Shown in pieces: positions 18,373 through 27,325 of a stretch of DNA of 64,000 nucleotides; the first letter of the stretch is position 1, and each line of letters opens with the position of its first letter. The stretch covers positions 556,501 through 620,500 of the forward strand of contig NZ_CP032311.1 of the NCBI RefSeq assembly GCF_004803755.1, in the 5' to 3' direction. The notes beneath the pieces were generated by a model, which worked only from the letters and a program-made list of their open reading frames with translations, was not told the origin of the DNA and made no database searches. Origin of the DNA: Pseudomonas sp. DG56-2 (GTDB taxonomy: Bacteria; Pseudomonadota; Gammaproteobacteria; Pseudomonadales; Pseudomonadaceae). The position numbers and the translations under genes are program-made.

Positions 18373-19245
18373 TTAGTACAACGCCGCGAACAACTTGCGA
18401 CGGTAGGTACCCACCAGCGGATGATCATTGCCCAGCAGGTCGAACACCTGCAGCAGCGTCTTGTGCGGGAGGCCGCCTTCGTAACCGCGGTTACGCACGA
18501 ACAACTTGAGCATGCCATCCAGAGCGGCTTCGTACTGCTGGCGTGACAACTGCTGGATGCACAGTTGATAGGCCGCTTCGTCGTCTTCACCGTTTTGCGC
18601 CAGGCGCGCTTTGAGGTCGGCGACTTCGGGCAGGTCTGCAGCCTGACGCAGGAAGGTCAGTTGCGCCTTGGCACCGGCCAGCGCCGCTTTGTGCTCGTCG
18701 CTTTTGACTGCATCGAGCACTGCCTGGGCTTCACCCAGCTCGCTGCGCTCGGCCAGGCAGCGGGCGTACAGAATCAACGCACCGGCATTGCTGTTGTCTT
18801 CGGTCAGCAACGCCTTGAGGGTGGTTTCGGCCTCGCTGAAGCGACCTTCGGCAAACAGTCCCTGGGCAAGCTCCAGCGGATCAGCCGCAGTCGGCGCTGG
18901 CATTTGCACATGAGGCTCGAGCAGGGCGCGTATCGCCGATTCTGGCTGGGCACCGGTAAAGCCATCGACTGGCTGGCCGTCCTTGAACAGTACTACGGTT
19001 GGCAGGCTGCGAATACCGAAGCGGGCGACGATGTCTTGCTCGATATCGCAATTGACCTTGGCCAGCAACAGTTCGCCTTGATAGCTCTCGGTAATTTGCG
19101 CGAGCAGCGGCATCAGCGCTTTGCAGGGGGCGCACCACTCGGCCCAGAAATCGACCAGCACCGGTTTGTGGTGGGAGTTGGCGATTACCAGCTGATCGAA
19201 ATCGGCAGCGCTGGTGTCGAAAACATAAGGGGTGTCTTGGCTCAT
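18373..19245 (-). CDS. YbbN/CnoX-like thioredoxin with TPR-type C-terminus
   Basis: 290-residue protein: an N-terminal thioredoxin fold (residues about 1-110) followed by helical tetratricopeptide-like repeats. This is the architecture of E. coli YbbN/CnoX, a co-chaperone that holds oxidised proteins and passes them to GroEL or DnaK. The redox site here is intact (WCAPC, Cys38 and Cys41), whereas the E. coli protein has a non-redox site. The cis-proline is in IRSLPTVVLF. No signal peptide, so cytoplasmic. Start ATG at 19245. Confidence 0.9.
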   Translation of the reverse strand: MSQDTPYVFDTSAADFDQLVIANSHHKPVLVDFWAEWCAPCKALMPLLAQITESYQGELLLAKVNCDIEQDIVARFGIRSLPTVVLFKDGQPVDGFTGAQPESAIRALLEPHVQMPAPTAADPLELAQGLFAEGRFSEAETTLKALLTEDNSNAGALILYARCLAERSELGEAQAVLDAVKSDEHKAALAGAKAQLTFLRQAADLPEVADLKARLAQNGEDDEAAYQLCIQQLSRQQYEAALDGMLKLFVRNRGYEGGLPHKTLLQVFDLLGNDHPLVGTYRRKLFAALY

Positions 19246-19276
19246 CGCGACTCTCGAAAATCCGTGAATGGCATCA

Positions 19277-19939
19277 CTATAAAGGCTGGCGGCTGGCGTG
19301 GTACAGGCTGACCCTACGGAATTCGTGGGGCTCGGCCAGGTCCGGCAAGGTCAGCGCCTCAAGCACGCCCAAAGGTTGGTACAGCGGGTGGCTGAAGTCT
19401 CGTACACGCGAGTCAGCAACCAGGGCTTGTTGGCCTCGACTGAGAAAACTGTCCAGCAACGGCAGGTTGGCCCGGTCATAGAGCACATCGGCGACCAGAA
19501 TCAGATCAAAGCGATCATCCTCCTGAAAGAAATCCTCCGAATAGTTCAGCTCCACGCCATTGAGTTCTGCGTTGGCCCGGCAGGCCTGCAGCGCCAGTGG
19601 GTCGAGGTCGCAGGCCACCACTTCGAGGGCGCCCGCCCGCGCGGCAGCGATGCCGGCAATGCCGGAGCCTGCGCCAAAATCCAGCACACGCTTACCCTGC
19701 ACCCAGTGCCGGTGCTGATCCAGATAGCGCGCCATGGCCAGGCCGCTGGCCCAGCAGAAGCTCCAGTAGGGTGGCTCATGGAGGATGCGCCGGGTTTCCT
19801 CGGAGCTGAATTCACGGTCCATGTTCTCGGCGTCAATCAGCCAGAGCTTGAGTGAGCACTCCGGCAGGTCGCTTACCACCAGCCGAGCGTCCCCGAGTAG
19901 TTCACCCAGGGCCTGCTGCAGGGGCGCCGGCGCCATCAT
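19277..19939 (-). CDS. Class I SAM-dependent methyltransferase, ETFB-lysine-methyltransferase-like
   Basis: 220-residue methyltransferase with motif I VLDFGAGSGIAGIAAARAG, acidic post-I residue in VVACDLDPLA and motif VADVLYD in the substrate-end region. The PYWSFCWASG segment before motif I and the DVLYD motif match the family of the ETF-beta lysine methyltransferase (METTL20-like), which modifies a protein lysine. The substrate is not proven here. The ATG at 19939 overlaps the stop of the upstream lipoprotein gene; a second ATG follows directly. Confidence 0.8.
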   Translation of the reverse strand: MMAPAPLQQALGELLGDARLVVSDLPECSLKLWLIDAENMDREFSSEETRRILHEPPYWSFCWASGLAMARYLDQHRHWVQGKRVLDFGAGSGIAGIAAARAGALEVVACDLDPLALQACRANAELNGVELNYSEDFFQEDDRFDLILVADVLYDRANLPLLDSFLSRGQQALVADSRVRDFSHPLYQPLGVLEALTLPDLAEPHEFRRVSLYHASRQPL

Positions 19940-20382
19940 GGCGCCTTTTCGAAACGCAGCGGACCGGTTGCCTGGCTTTGCGCCTGGGCGATTCGCACGG
20001 GCGGCAGGTGCAGAATCAATTGGCCGGACTTGCTGGCGCGGCCGCGTAGCTCAACGCGGGCACCTGCTGGAAAGGCCTGCGGGTTAAACCGCAGTTGATA
20101 CGGCAAATCGAGTCCGTTGCCACTCAAGGTGCTGCTGGCCAGCAGGTTTTGCGGGCGGCCGCGTTCATCGATGACCAATAGGGCCAGCTCGACTTCGGCC
20201 CCTGCTGGAATATTGAGCAGGGTTCCGCTCAATTCACGTTGGTAGGCTGGCAGCGGACCGAGACTTTTCGGCGTTTTACTGGCAACCGGTGCCTTGGGCG
20301 CCGGTGCAGACGTGGGTTTATCGCTGCTACAGGCGGCTAACAAGGCAGCAAAACTGAGCACAACGAGCGCTCGAAATGGCAT
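19936..20382 (-). CDS. YbaY-like lipoprotein
   Basis: 148-residue lipoprotein: signal peptide [20 protein letters not shown] with lipobox LAAC, then a proline/alanine-rich spacer and a beta-sandwich domain with the repeated pattern of YbaY-family proteins ([20 protein letters not shown]...). The role of YbaY is not established. ATG 20382 is the start; the open frame extends to 20460 without a signal peptide and is rejected. It overlaps the methyltransferase gene by four bases. Confidence 0.8.
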   Translation of the reverse strand: MPFRALVVLSFAALLAACSSDKPTSAPAPKAPVASKTPKSLGPLPAYQRELSGTLLNIPAGAEVELALLVIDERGRPQNLLASSTLSGNGLDLPYQLRFNPQAFPAGARVELRGRASKSGQLILHLPPVRIAQAQSQATGPLRFEKAP

Positions 20383-20489
20383 GGGGAATTCCTTCGCGGC
20401 ATATTTCCTCAGTGGATGGTAACCCCTTTGGCTTGTCTTGCCAGTGGGATGCGCTACCATGGCCCTCCCTTTTTTTGTTGCCTGCCACC

Positions 20490-20954
20490 ATGCACTGTCC
20501 CTTCTGCGGTGCCAACGACACCAAGGTCATCGACTCGCGACTTGTAGCCGAGGGCGAGCAAGTGCGCCGTCGACGCGAATGCGTTGCCTGCGGCGAACGT
20601 TTCACCACCTTCGAAACAGCCGAGCTGGTTCTGCCCCGCCTGATCAAACAGGACGGCAGTCGCCAACCCTTCGACGAAGAAAAACTGCGTGCTGGCATGC
20701 AGCGCGCCCTGGAAAAGCGACCGGTCAGCGTCGAGCGCCTGGAAGCGGCGTTGGCGCATATCAAGCACAAGCTGCGAGCGACCGGCGAGCGCGAGGTCAA
20801 ATCCCTGGTAGTCGGTGAACTGGTGATGAACGAGCTGCAAAAGCTCGATGAAGTCGCCTACATCCGATTCGCCTCGGTTTATCGGCGCTTCCAGGACCTC
20901 AACGAGTTTCGTGAAGAAATCGATCGCCTGGCGCGTGAGCCGGCTAAAGAGTAG
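20490..20954 (+). CDS. nrdR: Transcriptional repressor NrdR
   Basis: 154-residue repressor of ribonucleotide reductase genes. The zinc ribbon uses Cys3, Cys6, Cys31 and Cys34 (CPFC and CVAC), followed by an ATP-cone domain ([20 protein letters not shown] onward) that senses ATP/dATP. Length and order are exactly those of NrdR. ATG 20490 gives [10 protein letters not shown]; the open frame to 20376 is discarded. ribD begins two bases after its stop, the usual nrdR-rib gene order. Confidence 0.97.
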   Translation: MHCPFCGANDTKVIDSRLVAEGEQVRRRRECVACGERFTTFETAELVLPRLIKQDGSRQPFDEEKLRAGMQRALEKRPVSVERLEAALAHIKHKLRATGEREVKSLVVGELVMNELQKLDEVAYIRFASVYRRFQDLNEFREEIDRLAREPAKE

Positions 20955-20956
20955 GC

Positions 20957-22087
20957 ATGTCAAACGAACGCGCAGTACTCGACGCCCATTACATGGCCCG
21001 TGCCCTGGAACTGGCTCGCAAGGGCTTGTATTCAACCCATCCCAACCCGCGTGTCGGGTGTGTGATCGTGCGCGATGGTCAGATCGTCGGCGAAGGCTGG
21101 CATGTCAGAGCGGGTGAGCCTCACGCCGAAGTACACGCGTTGCGTGAAGCGGGCGAGCTGGCGCGTGGCGCCTGCGCTTATGTCACCCTTGAGCCGTGCA
21201 GCCACCACGGGCGTACGCCGCCTTGTGCCGAGGCGCTGGTCAAGGCGGGCGTAGCGCGTGTGGTCGCGGCCATGCAGGACCCCAACCCACAAGTGGCGGG
21301 GCAAGGGCTCAAGCGCTTGGCCGAAGTCGGTATCGACGTTGCCAGCGGTGTGCTCGAAGCCGAAGCGCGCGCGCTCAACCCAGGTTTCCTCAAGCGCATG
21401 GAGTTCGGCCTGCCGTTTGTGCGGGCAAAGCTTGCCATGAGCCTGGATGGCCGCACGGCCATGGCCAACGGCGAGAGCCAGTGGATAACAGGCCCCGCCG
21501 CGCGTTCAGCGGTACAGCGTCTGCGTGCCCGCTCCAGCGTGGTGCTGACCAGTGCCCAAAGCGTGCTGGCCGACAATGCGCGAATGACCGTGCGCGGTGA
21601 CGAGTTGGGCCTTGATCCGCAAACCACCGCACTTGCCCTCGAGCGCCCACCGTTGCGTGTGCTGGTCGATGGCCGCTTGCGCCTGCCACTCGATGCGCCG
21701 TTCTTCAAGGCCGGGCCGGCACTGGTAATTACCGCAGCGGCCGTTGATCCGGCCTATGCCGAAGCCGGTCATGAGTTGCTGCACTTGCCGGGTGTCAACG
21801 GCCGAGTGGATCTGCCTGCGCTGCTGCGCGAGTTGGCGGCGCGCGGAAGCAGTGAAGTGTTGTTGGAAGCAGGAGCCGGATTGGTAGGCGCTTTTGCCCA
21901 GCTTGGCCTGATCGACGAATATCAGATCTTTGTTGCCGGCAAGTTTCTGGGCTCCAGCGCCCGGCCTTTGCTGGATTTGCCGCTGAACCACATGTGTGAG
22001 GCGGTGCAGTTGAAAATTACTGAAATGCGCGCAGTAGGCGATGACTGGCGAGTCACTGCGGTTCCTGTGCCGACACCCGGCGTATAA
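20957..22087 (+). CDS. ribD: Bifunctional riboflavin deaminase/reductase RibD
   Basis: 376-residue enzyme of riboflavin synthesis: an N-terminal diaminohydroxyphosphoribosylaminopyrimidine deaminase (zinc site HAE at 56-58 with Cys81 and Cys90 in CSHHGRTPPC) and a C-terminal NADPH-dependent reductase (MSLDGRTAMANGESQWIT). Both halves are intact. It follows nrdR by two bases and precedes ribC, ribBA and ribH in one direction. Confidence 0.97.
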   Translation: MSNERAVLDAHYMARALELARKGLYSTHPNPRVGCVIVRDGQIVGEGWHVRAGEPHAEVHALREAGELARGACAYVTLEPCSHHGRTPPCAEALVKAGVARVVAAMQDPNPQVAGQGLKRLAEVGIDVASGVLEAEARALNPGFLKRMEFGLPFVRAKLAMSLDGRTAMANGESQWITGPAARSAVQRLRARSSVVLTSAQSVLADNARMTVRGDELGLDPQTTALALERPPLRVLVDGRLRLPLDAPFFKAGPALVITAAAVDPAYAEAGHELLHLPGVNGRVDLPALLRELAARGSSEVLLEAGAGLVGAFAQLGLIDEYQIFVAGKFLGSSARPLLDLPLNHMCEAVQLKITEMRAVGDDWRVTAVPVPTPGV

Positions 22088-22129
22088 TTCCAGGCTAGCT
22101 ACGCGCAGCCCTGTTCTCGAGGAGGACTC

Positions 22130-22795
22130 ATGTTCACCGGCATCATCGAATCCATCGGCAGTATCCGCTCCCTGACTCCCAAAGGCGGCGACGTGCGGGT
22201 ATATGTCGAAACCGGCAAGCTCGACCTGGGCGACGTCAAACTGGGCGACAGTATCGCCGTCAACGGTGTTTGCTTGACAGCTGTCGAGCTGCCTGGCGAT
22301 GGCTTCTGGGCTGACGTCAGTCGCGAAACCCTGGATTGCACCGCCTTCAACGACCTCAAGAGCGGTAGCCGGGTCAATCTGGAGAAGGCGCTGACGCCGA
22401 CAACGCGCCTGGGCGGCCACCTGGTCAGCGGCCATGTCGACGGTGTCGGCGAAGTGGTCTCGCGCAGCGATAACGCCCGCGCCATCCAGTTCCGCATTCG
22501 TGCGCCCAAGGAACTGGCCAAATACATTGCCCACAAAGGCTCGATCACTGTCGATGGCACCAGCCTGACAGTGAACGTCGTCGATGGCGCCGAATTCGAG
22601 CTGACCATCGTCCCGCATACCCTGGCCGAAACCATCATGGCCGACTACCGTCCAGGTCGTCGGGTCAACCTTGAGGTCGACCTGCTGGCCCGTTACCTGG
22701 AGCGTTTGCTGCTGGGTGACAAAGCTGCAGAGTCGAGCAACGGCAGCGGCATTACCGAAAGTTTCCTGGCCGCCAACGGCTACCTGAAATCCTGA
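22130..22795 (+). CDS. ribC: Riboflavin synthase alpha subunit
   Basis: 221-residue enzyme that dismutates two 6,7-dimethyl-8-ribityllumazine molecules to riboflavin. The start MFTGIIESIGSI and two tandem lumazine-binding barrels are typical; the second repeat begins at GHLVSGHVDGVGEV. GAGGAGG precedes the ATG. The gene is also called ribE in other systems. No FMN riboswitch precedes it; only 42 bases separate it from ribD. Confidence 0.96.
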   Translation: MFTGIIESIGSIRSLTPKGGDVRVYVETGKLDLGDVKLGDSIAVNGVCLTAVELPGDGFWADVSRETLDCTAFNDLKSGSRVNLEKALTPTTRLGGHLVSGHVDGVGEVVSRSDNARAIQFRIRAPKELAKYIAHKGSITVDGTSLTVNVVDGAEFELTIVPHTLAETIMADYRPGRRVNLEVDLLARYLERLLLGDKAAESSNGSGITESFLAANGYLKS

Positions 22796-22813
22796 TTTGA
22801 AAGGGGGTGCCGC

Positions 22814-23905
22814 GTGGCGCTCAACAGCATCGAAGAACTGGTTGAAGACATCCGCCAAGGCAAAATGGTCATCCTGATGGATGACGAAGACCGCGAGAAC
22901 GAAGGCGATGTGATCATGGCTGCCGAGTGCTGCCAGGCCGAGCACATCAACTTCATGGCCAAGCATGCCCGTGGTCTGATCTGCATGCCGATGTCGCGTG
23001 AGCGCTGCGAAACGCTCAAGCTGCCACTGATGGCGCCGCGTAACGGTTCCGGTTTCGGTACCAAATTCACCGTCTCGATCGAAGCCGCAACCGGCGTCAC
23101 CACCGGTATTTCCGCGGCTGATCGCGCTCGCACTGTGCAGGCTGCCGCCGCTCGTGATGCCAAGGCCGAAGACATCGTCAGCCCGGGGCACATCTTCCCG
23201 CTGATGGCGCAACCTGGCGGAACCCTGGCCCGTGCAGGCCACACCGAAGCGGCTTGCGACCTGGCGCGCATGGCTGGTTTCGAACCAAGCGGTGTGATCT
23301 GTGAAGTGATGAACGACGACGGCACCATGTCCCGTCGCCCGGAACTGGAGGCATTTGCCGCCGAGCACGGCATCAAGATTGGCACCATTGCCGACCTGAT
23401 CCATTACCGCATGATCCACGAACGTACCGTTCAGCGGATTTCCGAGCAGCCGTTGGACAGCGAACTGGGCAGTTTCAACCTGGTGACCTACCGCGATTCG
23501 GTTGAAGGCGATGTGCACATGGCTCTGACCCTGGGCAACATCTGTGCAGAAGAACCGACGCTGGTGCGGGTACACAACATGGACCCATTGCGCGACCTGT
23601 TGATGGTCAAGCAGCCAGGTCGCTGGAGCCTGCGCGCCGCCATGAGCGCGGTCGCCGAGGCCGGCAGCGGTGTGGTGTTGCTGCTCGGTCACCCGCTGGA
23701 AGGCGATGTATTGCTGGCGCATATCCGTGAAAGCGCTGATGCCTCTCCAGTGAAAACGCCGACCACCTACAGCACGGTCGGTGCCGGTTCGCAGATTCTG
23801 CGGGACCTGGGCGTACGCAAAATGCGCCTCATGAGCTCACCAATGAAGTTCAATGCGATATCCGGATTCGATCTGGAAGTTGTAGAATACGTGCCCTCCG
23901 AATAA
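22814..23905 (+). CDS. ribBA: 3,4-dihydroxy-2-butanone 4-phosphate synthase with degenerate RibA domain
   Basis: 363-residue fusion. The N-terminal RibB half (residues 1-200) is intact: the acidic loop DDEDRENEG (23-31) and HTE at 143-145. It makes the four-carbon precursor of the lumazine ring. The C-terminal half aligns with GTP cyclohydrolase II but lacks its zinc cysteines (no C-x10-C-x-C block), so it should be inactive for that step. The active ribA is separate at 27326. Start is a GTG at 22814 behind AAGGGGG. Confidence 0.93.
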   Translation: MALNSIEELVEDIRQGKMVILMDDEDRENEGDVIMAAECCQAEHINFMAKHARGLICMPMSRERCETLKLPLMAPRNGSGFGTKFTVSIEAATGVTTGISAADRARTVQAAAARDAKAEDIVSPGHIFPLMAQPGGTLARAGHTEAACDLARMAGFEPSGVICEVMNDDGTMSRRPELEAFAAEHGIKIGTIADLIHYRMIHERTVQRISEQPLDSELGSFNLVTYRDSVEGDVHMALTLGNICAEEPTLVRVHNMDPLRDLLMVKQPGRWSLRAAMSAVAEAGSGVVLLLGHPLEGDVLLAHIRESADASPVKTPTTYSTVGAGSQILRDLGVRKMRLMSSPMKFNAISGFDLEVVEYVPSE

Positions 23906-23947
23906 AGCAGGGGCGATTCCCGCTGTTGATTCGGAACAAAACTCCCA

Positions 23948-23969
23948 CAGGCCGCACCGTTGCGGCCTG
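23948..23969 (+). terminator. Hairpin between ribBA and ribH
   Basis: CAGGCCGCA-CCGT-TGCGGCCTG: a perfect nine-base-pair stem with a four-base loop, followed by GCTCTTTAA. It lies in the 88-base gap between ribBA and ribH. It resembles a weak terminator or attenuator that would lower ribH expression relative to ribBA. Confidence 0.5.
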
Positions 23970-23993
23970 GCTCTTTAAGATGAGAACCCCACA

Positions 23994-24470
23994 ATGTCCC
24001 TGAAGACCATCGAAGGTACCTTCATTGCCCCCAAAGGTCGCTATGCTTTGGTGGTTGGCCGCTTCAACAGCTTCGTAGTCGAAAGCCTGGTAAGCGGTGC
24101 CGTTGATGCCCTGGTTCGCCATGGCGTGAGCGAAAGCGACATCACCATCATTCGTGCCCCGGGTGCGTTCGAGATCCCGCTGGTTGCACAGAAAGTCGCC
24201 CAACAAAGCGAATATGCCGCAATCATCGCCCTGGGCGCAGTGATTCGTGGCGGTACCCCGCACTTTGAATACGTGGCGGGCGAATGCACCAAAGGCCTGG
24301 CCCAGGTGTCCATGGAGTTCGGCGTACCGGTGGCATTCGGTGTCCTGACTGTCGACTCGATTGAACAGGCCATTGAGCGTTCCGGCACCAAAGCCGGCAA
24401 CAAGGGTGCCGAAGCTGCTCTGTCCGCCCTGGAAATGGTCAGCCTGCTGGCGCAGTTGGAGGCCAAGTGA
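23994..24470 (+). CDS. ribH: 6,7-dimethyl-8-ribityllumazine synthase
   Basis: 158-residue lumazine synthase, the penultimate enzyme of riboflavin synthesis, condensing the RibB and RibD products. The family motifs are present: [40 protein letters not shown] (catalytic His nearby) and [12 protein letters not shown]. The stop overlaps the nusB start by four bases. Confidence 0.97.
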   Translation: MSLKTIEGTFIAPKGRYALVVGRFNSFVVESLVSGAVDALVRHGVSESDITIIRAPGAFEIPLVAQKVAQQSEYAAIIALGAVIRGGTPHFEYVAGECTKGLAQVSMEFGVPVAFGVLTVDSIEQAIERSGTKAGNKGAEAALSALEMVSLLAQLEAK

Positions 24471-24967
24471 TTAGCGACGAAAGCGATCGTTTCAACCCGC
24501 GCGATCCAAAACCTGCGGATGCTGGCAAACCATCGAAAAGCGCCAAGCGTCGCGAAGCTCGTCAGCTTGCGACTCAAGCGCTGTACCAATGGCACATGGC
24601 CAAGCACTCGCTGAACGAGATCGAAGCGCAGTTCCGGGTCGATAACGATTTCACCGATGTCGATGGTGCCTATTTCCGCGAAATCCTGCATGGGGTTCCG
24701 GCAATCAAGGAAGAAATCGACAAGGCTCTGGTCCCGTGCCTGGACCTGGCCCTTGAAGAGCTCGACCCGGTTGAACTGGCGGTTCTGCGCCTGTCTACCT
24801 GGGAGTTCATCAAGCGCGTTGACGTGCCATACCGTGTAGTCATCAACGAAGGTGTCGAGTTGGCCAAGGTCTACGGCGCCACCGACGGCCATAAGTTCGT
24901 CAACGGTGTGCTCGACAAACTGGCTCCGCGGCTGCGTGAAGCCGAAGTAAAGGCGTTCAAGCGCTGA
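24467..24967 (+). CDS. nusB: Transcription antitermination factor NusB
   Basis: 166-residue helical protein that binds boxA RNA with NusE (S10) for rRNA antitermination. The arginine-rich start of the fold ([19 protein letters not shown]) and the signature FINGVL-like segment [15 protein letters not shown] are present. The GTG start at 24467 overlaps the ribH stop. The N-terminal 20 residues are charged and low-complexity compared with the E. coli protein. Confidence 0.96.
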   Translation: MISDESDRFNPRDPKPADAGKPSKSAKRREARQLATQALYQWHMAKHSLNEIEAQFRVDNDFTDVDGAYFREILHGVPAIKEEIDKALVPCLDLALEELDPVELAVLRLSTWEFIKRVDVPYRVVINEGVELAKVYGATDGHKFVNGVLDKLAPRLREAEVKAFKR

Positions 24968-24985
24968 TTCCGGCGCTGATTGCCA

Positions 24986-25951
24986 ATGGGTGAGTTCGAG
25001 CTGATTCGCCATTTCTTCGCCGCCGCGCCTTGCGCGCAAGGCGGCGAAGCGGTTGCGTTGGGCATTGGCGACGATTGCGCCTTGCTCAGCCTGGCGCCGG
25101 GTGAACAGCTGGCGATCTCCACCGATACGCTGGTGGCCGGGGTGCATTTCCCGGCTGTCTGCGACCCTTTTTTGCTCGGTCAGCGTTCGCTGGCTGTTGC
25201 TGCCAGTGATCTGGCTGCCATGGGCGCCACGCCCATTGGCTTTACCCTTGCCCTGACCCTGCCAGAGGTGCGTGCCGACTGGCTGCAGGCCTATGCCCAC
25301 GGCCTGAACCAGATGGCGCAAGCATGCCAACTCAGCCTTATCGGTGGTGACACTACCCGTGGCCCGCTGAGCTTGACCATGACCGTGTTCGGCCGCGTGC
25401 CCTCTGGTTTGGCCCTGACCCGCAGCGGCGCCCGTGCTGGTGACTTGCTGTGCGTGGGTGGCGAGCTTGGCAATGCTGCCGGTGCCTTGCCGTTGGTGCT
25501 TGGCCAGCAGCAGGCTGGCCCGGCGGTGGCTGATCCGCTGCTGGCCCATTACTGGTCGCCCCAGCCGCAATTTGCTCTGGGGCAGGCGCTACGCGGCAAG
25601 GCTACTTCGGCGTTGGATATTTCCGATGGGCTGTTGGCCGATTGTGGGCATATCGCCAAGGCGTCGCAGGTGTCTGTGCAAGTGCAACTGAGCAGGCTGC
25701 CAATCTCGCCGGCGCTGCAAACGTTATTCGGTCATCAAGGGGCTCAACAAGCCGCATTGACCGGCGGTGACGATTACGTACTGGCGTTCACCTTGCCTGA
25801 GGAGGAGCTTGCACCCCTGCTGGAGGCCGGTTGGCCGATCCATGTGGTGGGGCGTGTAGGCGCTGGCGCTGGCGTTTCCCTGGTAGATGACCAGGGCAAG
25901 GACATCACCCCGACAACCCGGGGCTATCAACATTTTAGGGAGCAACCGTGA
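24986..25951 (+). CDS. thiL: Thiamine-monophosphate kinase
   Basis: 321-residue kinase making thiamine pyrophosphate from thiamine monophosphate. Start MGEFELIRHFFAAAP, the metal/ATP motif GIGDDCALL, the SDLAAMGA block and the C-terminal GGDDYVLAFT motif are all as in ThiL. ATG at 24986 is used; a TTG two codons earlier is possible. The stop overlaps the pgpA start. Confidence 0.96.
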   Translation: MGEFELIRHFFAAAPCAQGGEAVALGIGDDCALLSLAPGEQLAISTDTLVAGVHFPAVCDPFLLGQRSLAVAASDLAAMGATPIGFTLALTLPEVRADWLQAYAHGLNQMAQACQLSLIGGDTTRGPLSLTMTVFGRVPSGLALTRSGARAGDLLCVGGELGNAAGALPLVLGQQQAGPAVADPLLAHYWSPQPQFALGQALRGKATSALDISDGLLADCGHIAKASQVSVQVQLSRLPISPALQTLFGHQGAQQAALTGGDDYVLAFTLPEEELAPLLEAGWPIHVVGRVGAGAGVSLVDDQGKDITPTTRGYQHFREQP

Positions 25952-26451
25952 CCGACCACCCCAATCAGGTGCCTGCGGAGAATGTTCCGCCTTCGGTCTG
26001 GCGCAATCCTTGGCACTTTCTCGCATTCGGCTTCGGCTCCGGGACCTTGCCCAAGGCGCCGGGAACCTGGGGCTCGCTGGTAGCGTTACCCTTCATTCCG
26101 CTGTGGCAGATGCTGCCCGACTGGGGCTACTGGCTGATGCTGGGCCTGACCATGCTGTTCGGCTTCTGGCTGTGCGGCAAAGTTGCCGATGACTTGCGTG
26201 TTCACGACCATGAAGGCATTGTCTGGGACGAAATGGTCGGCATGTGGATCACCCTCTGGCTGGTTCCGGAAGGTTGGCAATGGCTACTGGCGGGCTTTTT
26301 GATGTTCCGTTTCTTCGACATCCTCAAGCCCTGGCCGATTCGCTGGATTGACCGCCATGTGCATGGCGGCGTCGGAATCATGCTTGACGATGTGCTAGCT
26401 GGGGTCTTCGCTTGGTTGGGTATGCAAGTGCTTGTATGGAGTGTCACTTAA
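25948..26451 (+). CDS. pgpA: Phosphatidylglycerophosphatase A
   Basis: 167-residue inner-membrane phosphatase that makes phosphatidylglycerol. The sequence GSGTLPKAPGTWGSLVALP, the acidic DEMVGMW motif and RFFDILKPWPI belong to PgpA, with several hydrophobic helices around them. GTG start at 25948 overlaps thiL by four bases. Confidence 0.95.
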   Translation: MTDHPNQVPAENVPPSVWRNPWHFLAFGFGSGTLPKAPGTWGSLVALPFIPLWQMLPDWGYWLMLGLTMLFGFWLCGKVADDLRVHDHEGIVWDEMVGMWITLWLVPEGWQWLLAGFLMFRFFDILKPWPIRWIDRHVHGGVGIMLDDVLAGVFAWLGMQVLVWSVT

Positions 26452-26463
26452 GGGAGTGGTGCA

Positions 26464-27219
26464 ATGCGTGGATGGCGAGTAGTCCTGTTGATCCTGGCGC
26501 TGGTTGCCAGTGGCGTTCATGCCAGCGAGACAATCACAGTTCCCAAGCAGGTACGACTGGCCAGCGAGATCTGGGAGGACTACACCAACGCCGACGGTAG
26601 CGGCATCGCCTGGGATATTCTGCGCAAGGTATTCGAGCCGGCTGGCGTCAAGGTCCAGAGCGTCAGTGTCCCGTATAGCAGGGCAATTGGCCTGGTCAAA
26701 CGCGGCGAAGCCGATGCCTGGGTAGGTTCCTATTTTGAAGAAAGCGCTGACAACCTCTATCCGCGCTGGCATTTCGATACCGACCACATTTACGCCCTGA
26801 GCCTGGCCAGCAAGCCGCTGCCTACCTTGGATAACCTCGGCCAGTTCAAACTTTCCTGGGTTCGTGGCTACGACTACCAGAGTTACCTGCCCAAGGTTGG
26901 CGAATACCGTGAGGTGCAGCGGCGCGAAGGGATCCTGCCGATGCTCGAGCGTGGGCGGGTGGATTTCTATATCGATGCGCAGACTGAAGTCGATTACGTG
27001 CTCAATCAGGCTAACGAGAATGAGCGTCACAAGTTCCGCAGCGTTCACATCGCCGAATTGCCGATGTACCTGGCGTTTGGCAACACCGAAGAGGGGCGGG
27101 CGCTCAAGGCGTTGTTCGATCAGCGCATGGATGTACTGGTCGCCAGTGGTGAGTTGCGGGCGATCTTCAGTCATTGGTCCCAGCCCTATCCCTTCGACAA
27201 GGTGAAGGGCCAGAAGTAG
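26464..27219 (+). CDS. Periplasmic substrate-binding protein, family 3-like
   Basis: 251-residue protein with a signal peptide (MRGWRVVLLILALVASGVHA) and the two-lobed fold of amino-acid-type solute-binding proteins (LASEIWEDYTNADGSGIAWD at the first strand; SVPYSRAIGLVKRGEADAWV next). No permease or ATPase gene is adjacent, so it may serve a distant transporter or act as a sensor. Ligand unknown. The ATG follows AGGGAG. Confidence 0.75.
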   Translation: MRGWRVVLLILALVASGVHASETITVPKQVRLASEIWEDYTNADGSGIAWDILRKVFEPAGVKVQSVSVPYSRAIGLVKRGEADAWVGSYFEESADNLYPRWHFDTDHIYALSLASKPLPTLDNLGQFKLSWVRGYDYQSYLPKVGEYREVQRREGILPMLERGRVDFYIDAQTEVDYVLNQANENERHKFRSVHIAELPMYLAFGNTEEGRALKALFDQRMDVLVASGELRAIFSHWSQPYPFDKVKGQK

Positions 27220-27282
27220 CTCAAATCGTACCTGTCGATGGGTTTGAGCAAACATTCGACCTGAGCAGCCTGCTCACATGCT

Positions 27283-27290
27283 GGTACAAT
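27283..27290 (+). promoter_or_regulatory. Extended -10 element upstream of ribA
   Basis: TGGTACAAT (27282-27290) gives a TACAAT -10 box preceded by TG one base away, as in extended -10 promoters. No good -35 is visible. It lies about 35 bases upstream of the GTG start, which is suitable for ribA. Confidence 0.4.
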
Positions 27291-27325
27291 CGGCCCACTT
27301 CAAGCTTTCAATTCAGGAGCACAAA

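Noticed and set aside
22088..22129. An FMN riboswitch before the riboflavin synthase gene.
   Set aside because: The gap is 42 bases with no RFN sequence; none of the other rib gaps has it either.
21506..23722. A 738-codon open frame on the minus strand across ribD, ribC and ribBA.
   Set aside because: It is antisense to three intact, overlapping or tightly packed genes with clear family motifs, and GC-rich third codon positions keep it open. No recognised protein features.
24041..25570. A 509-codon open frame on the minus strand across ribH, nusB and thiL.
   Set aside because: Shadow of real genes; no family resemblance, no ribosome site.
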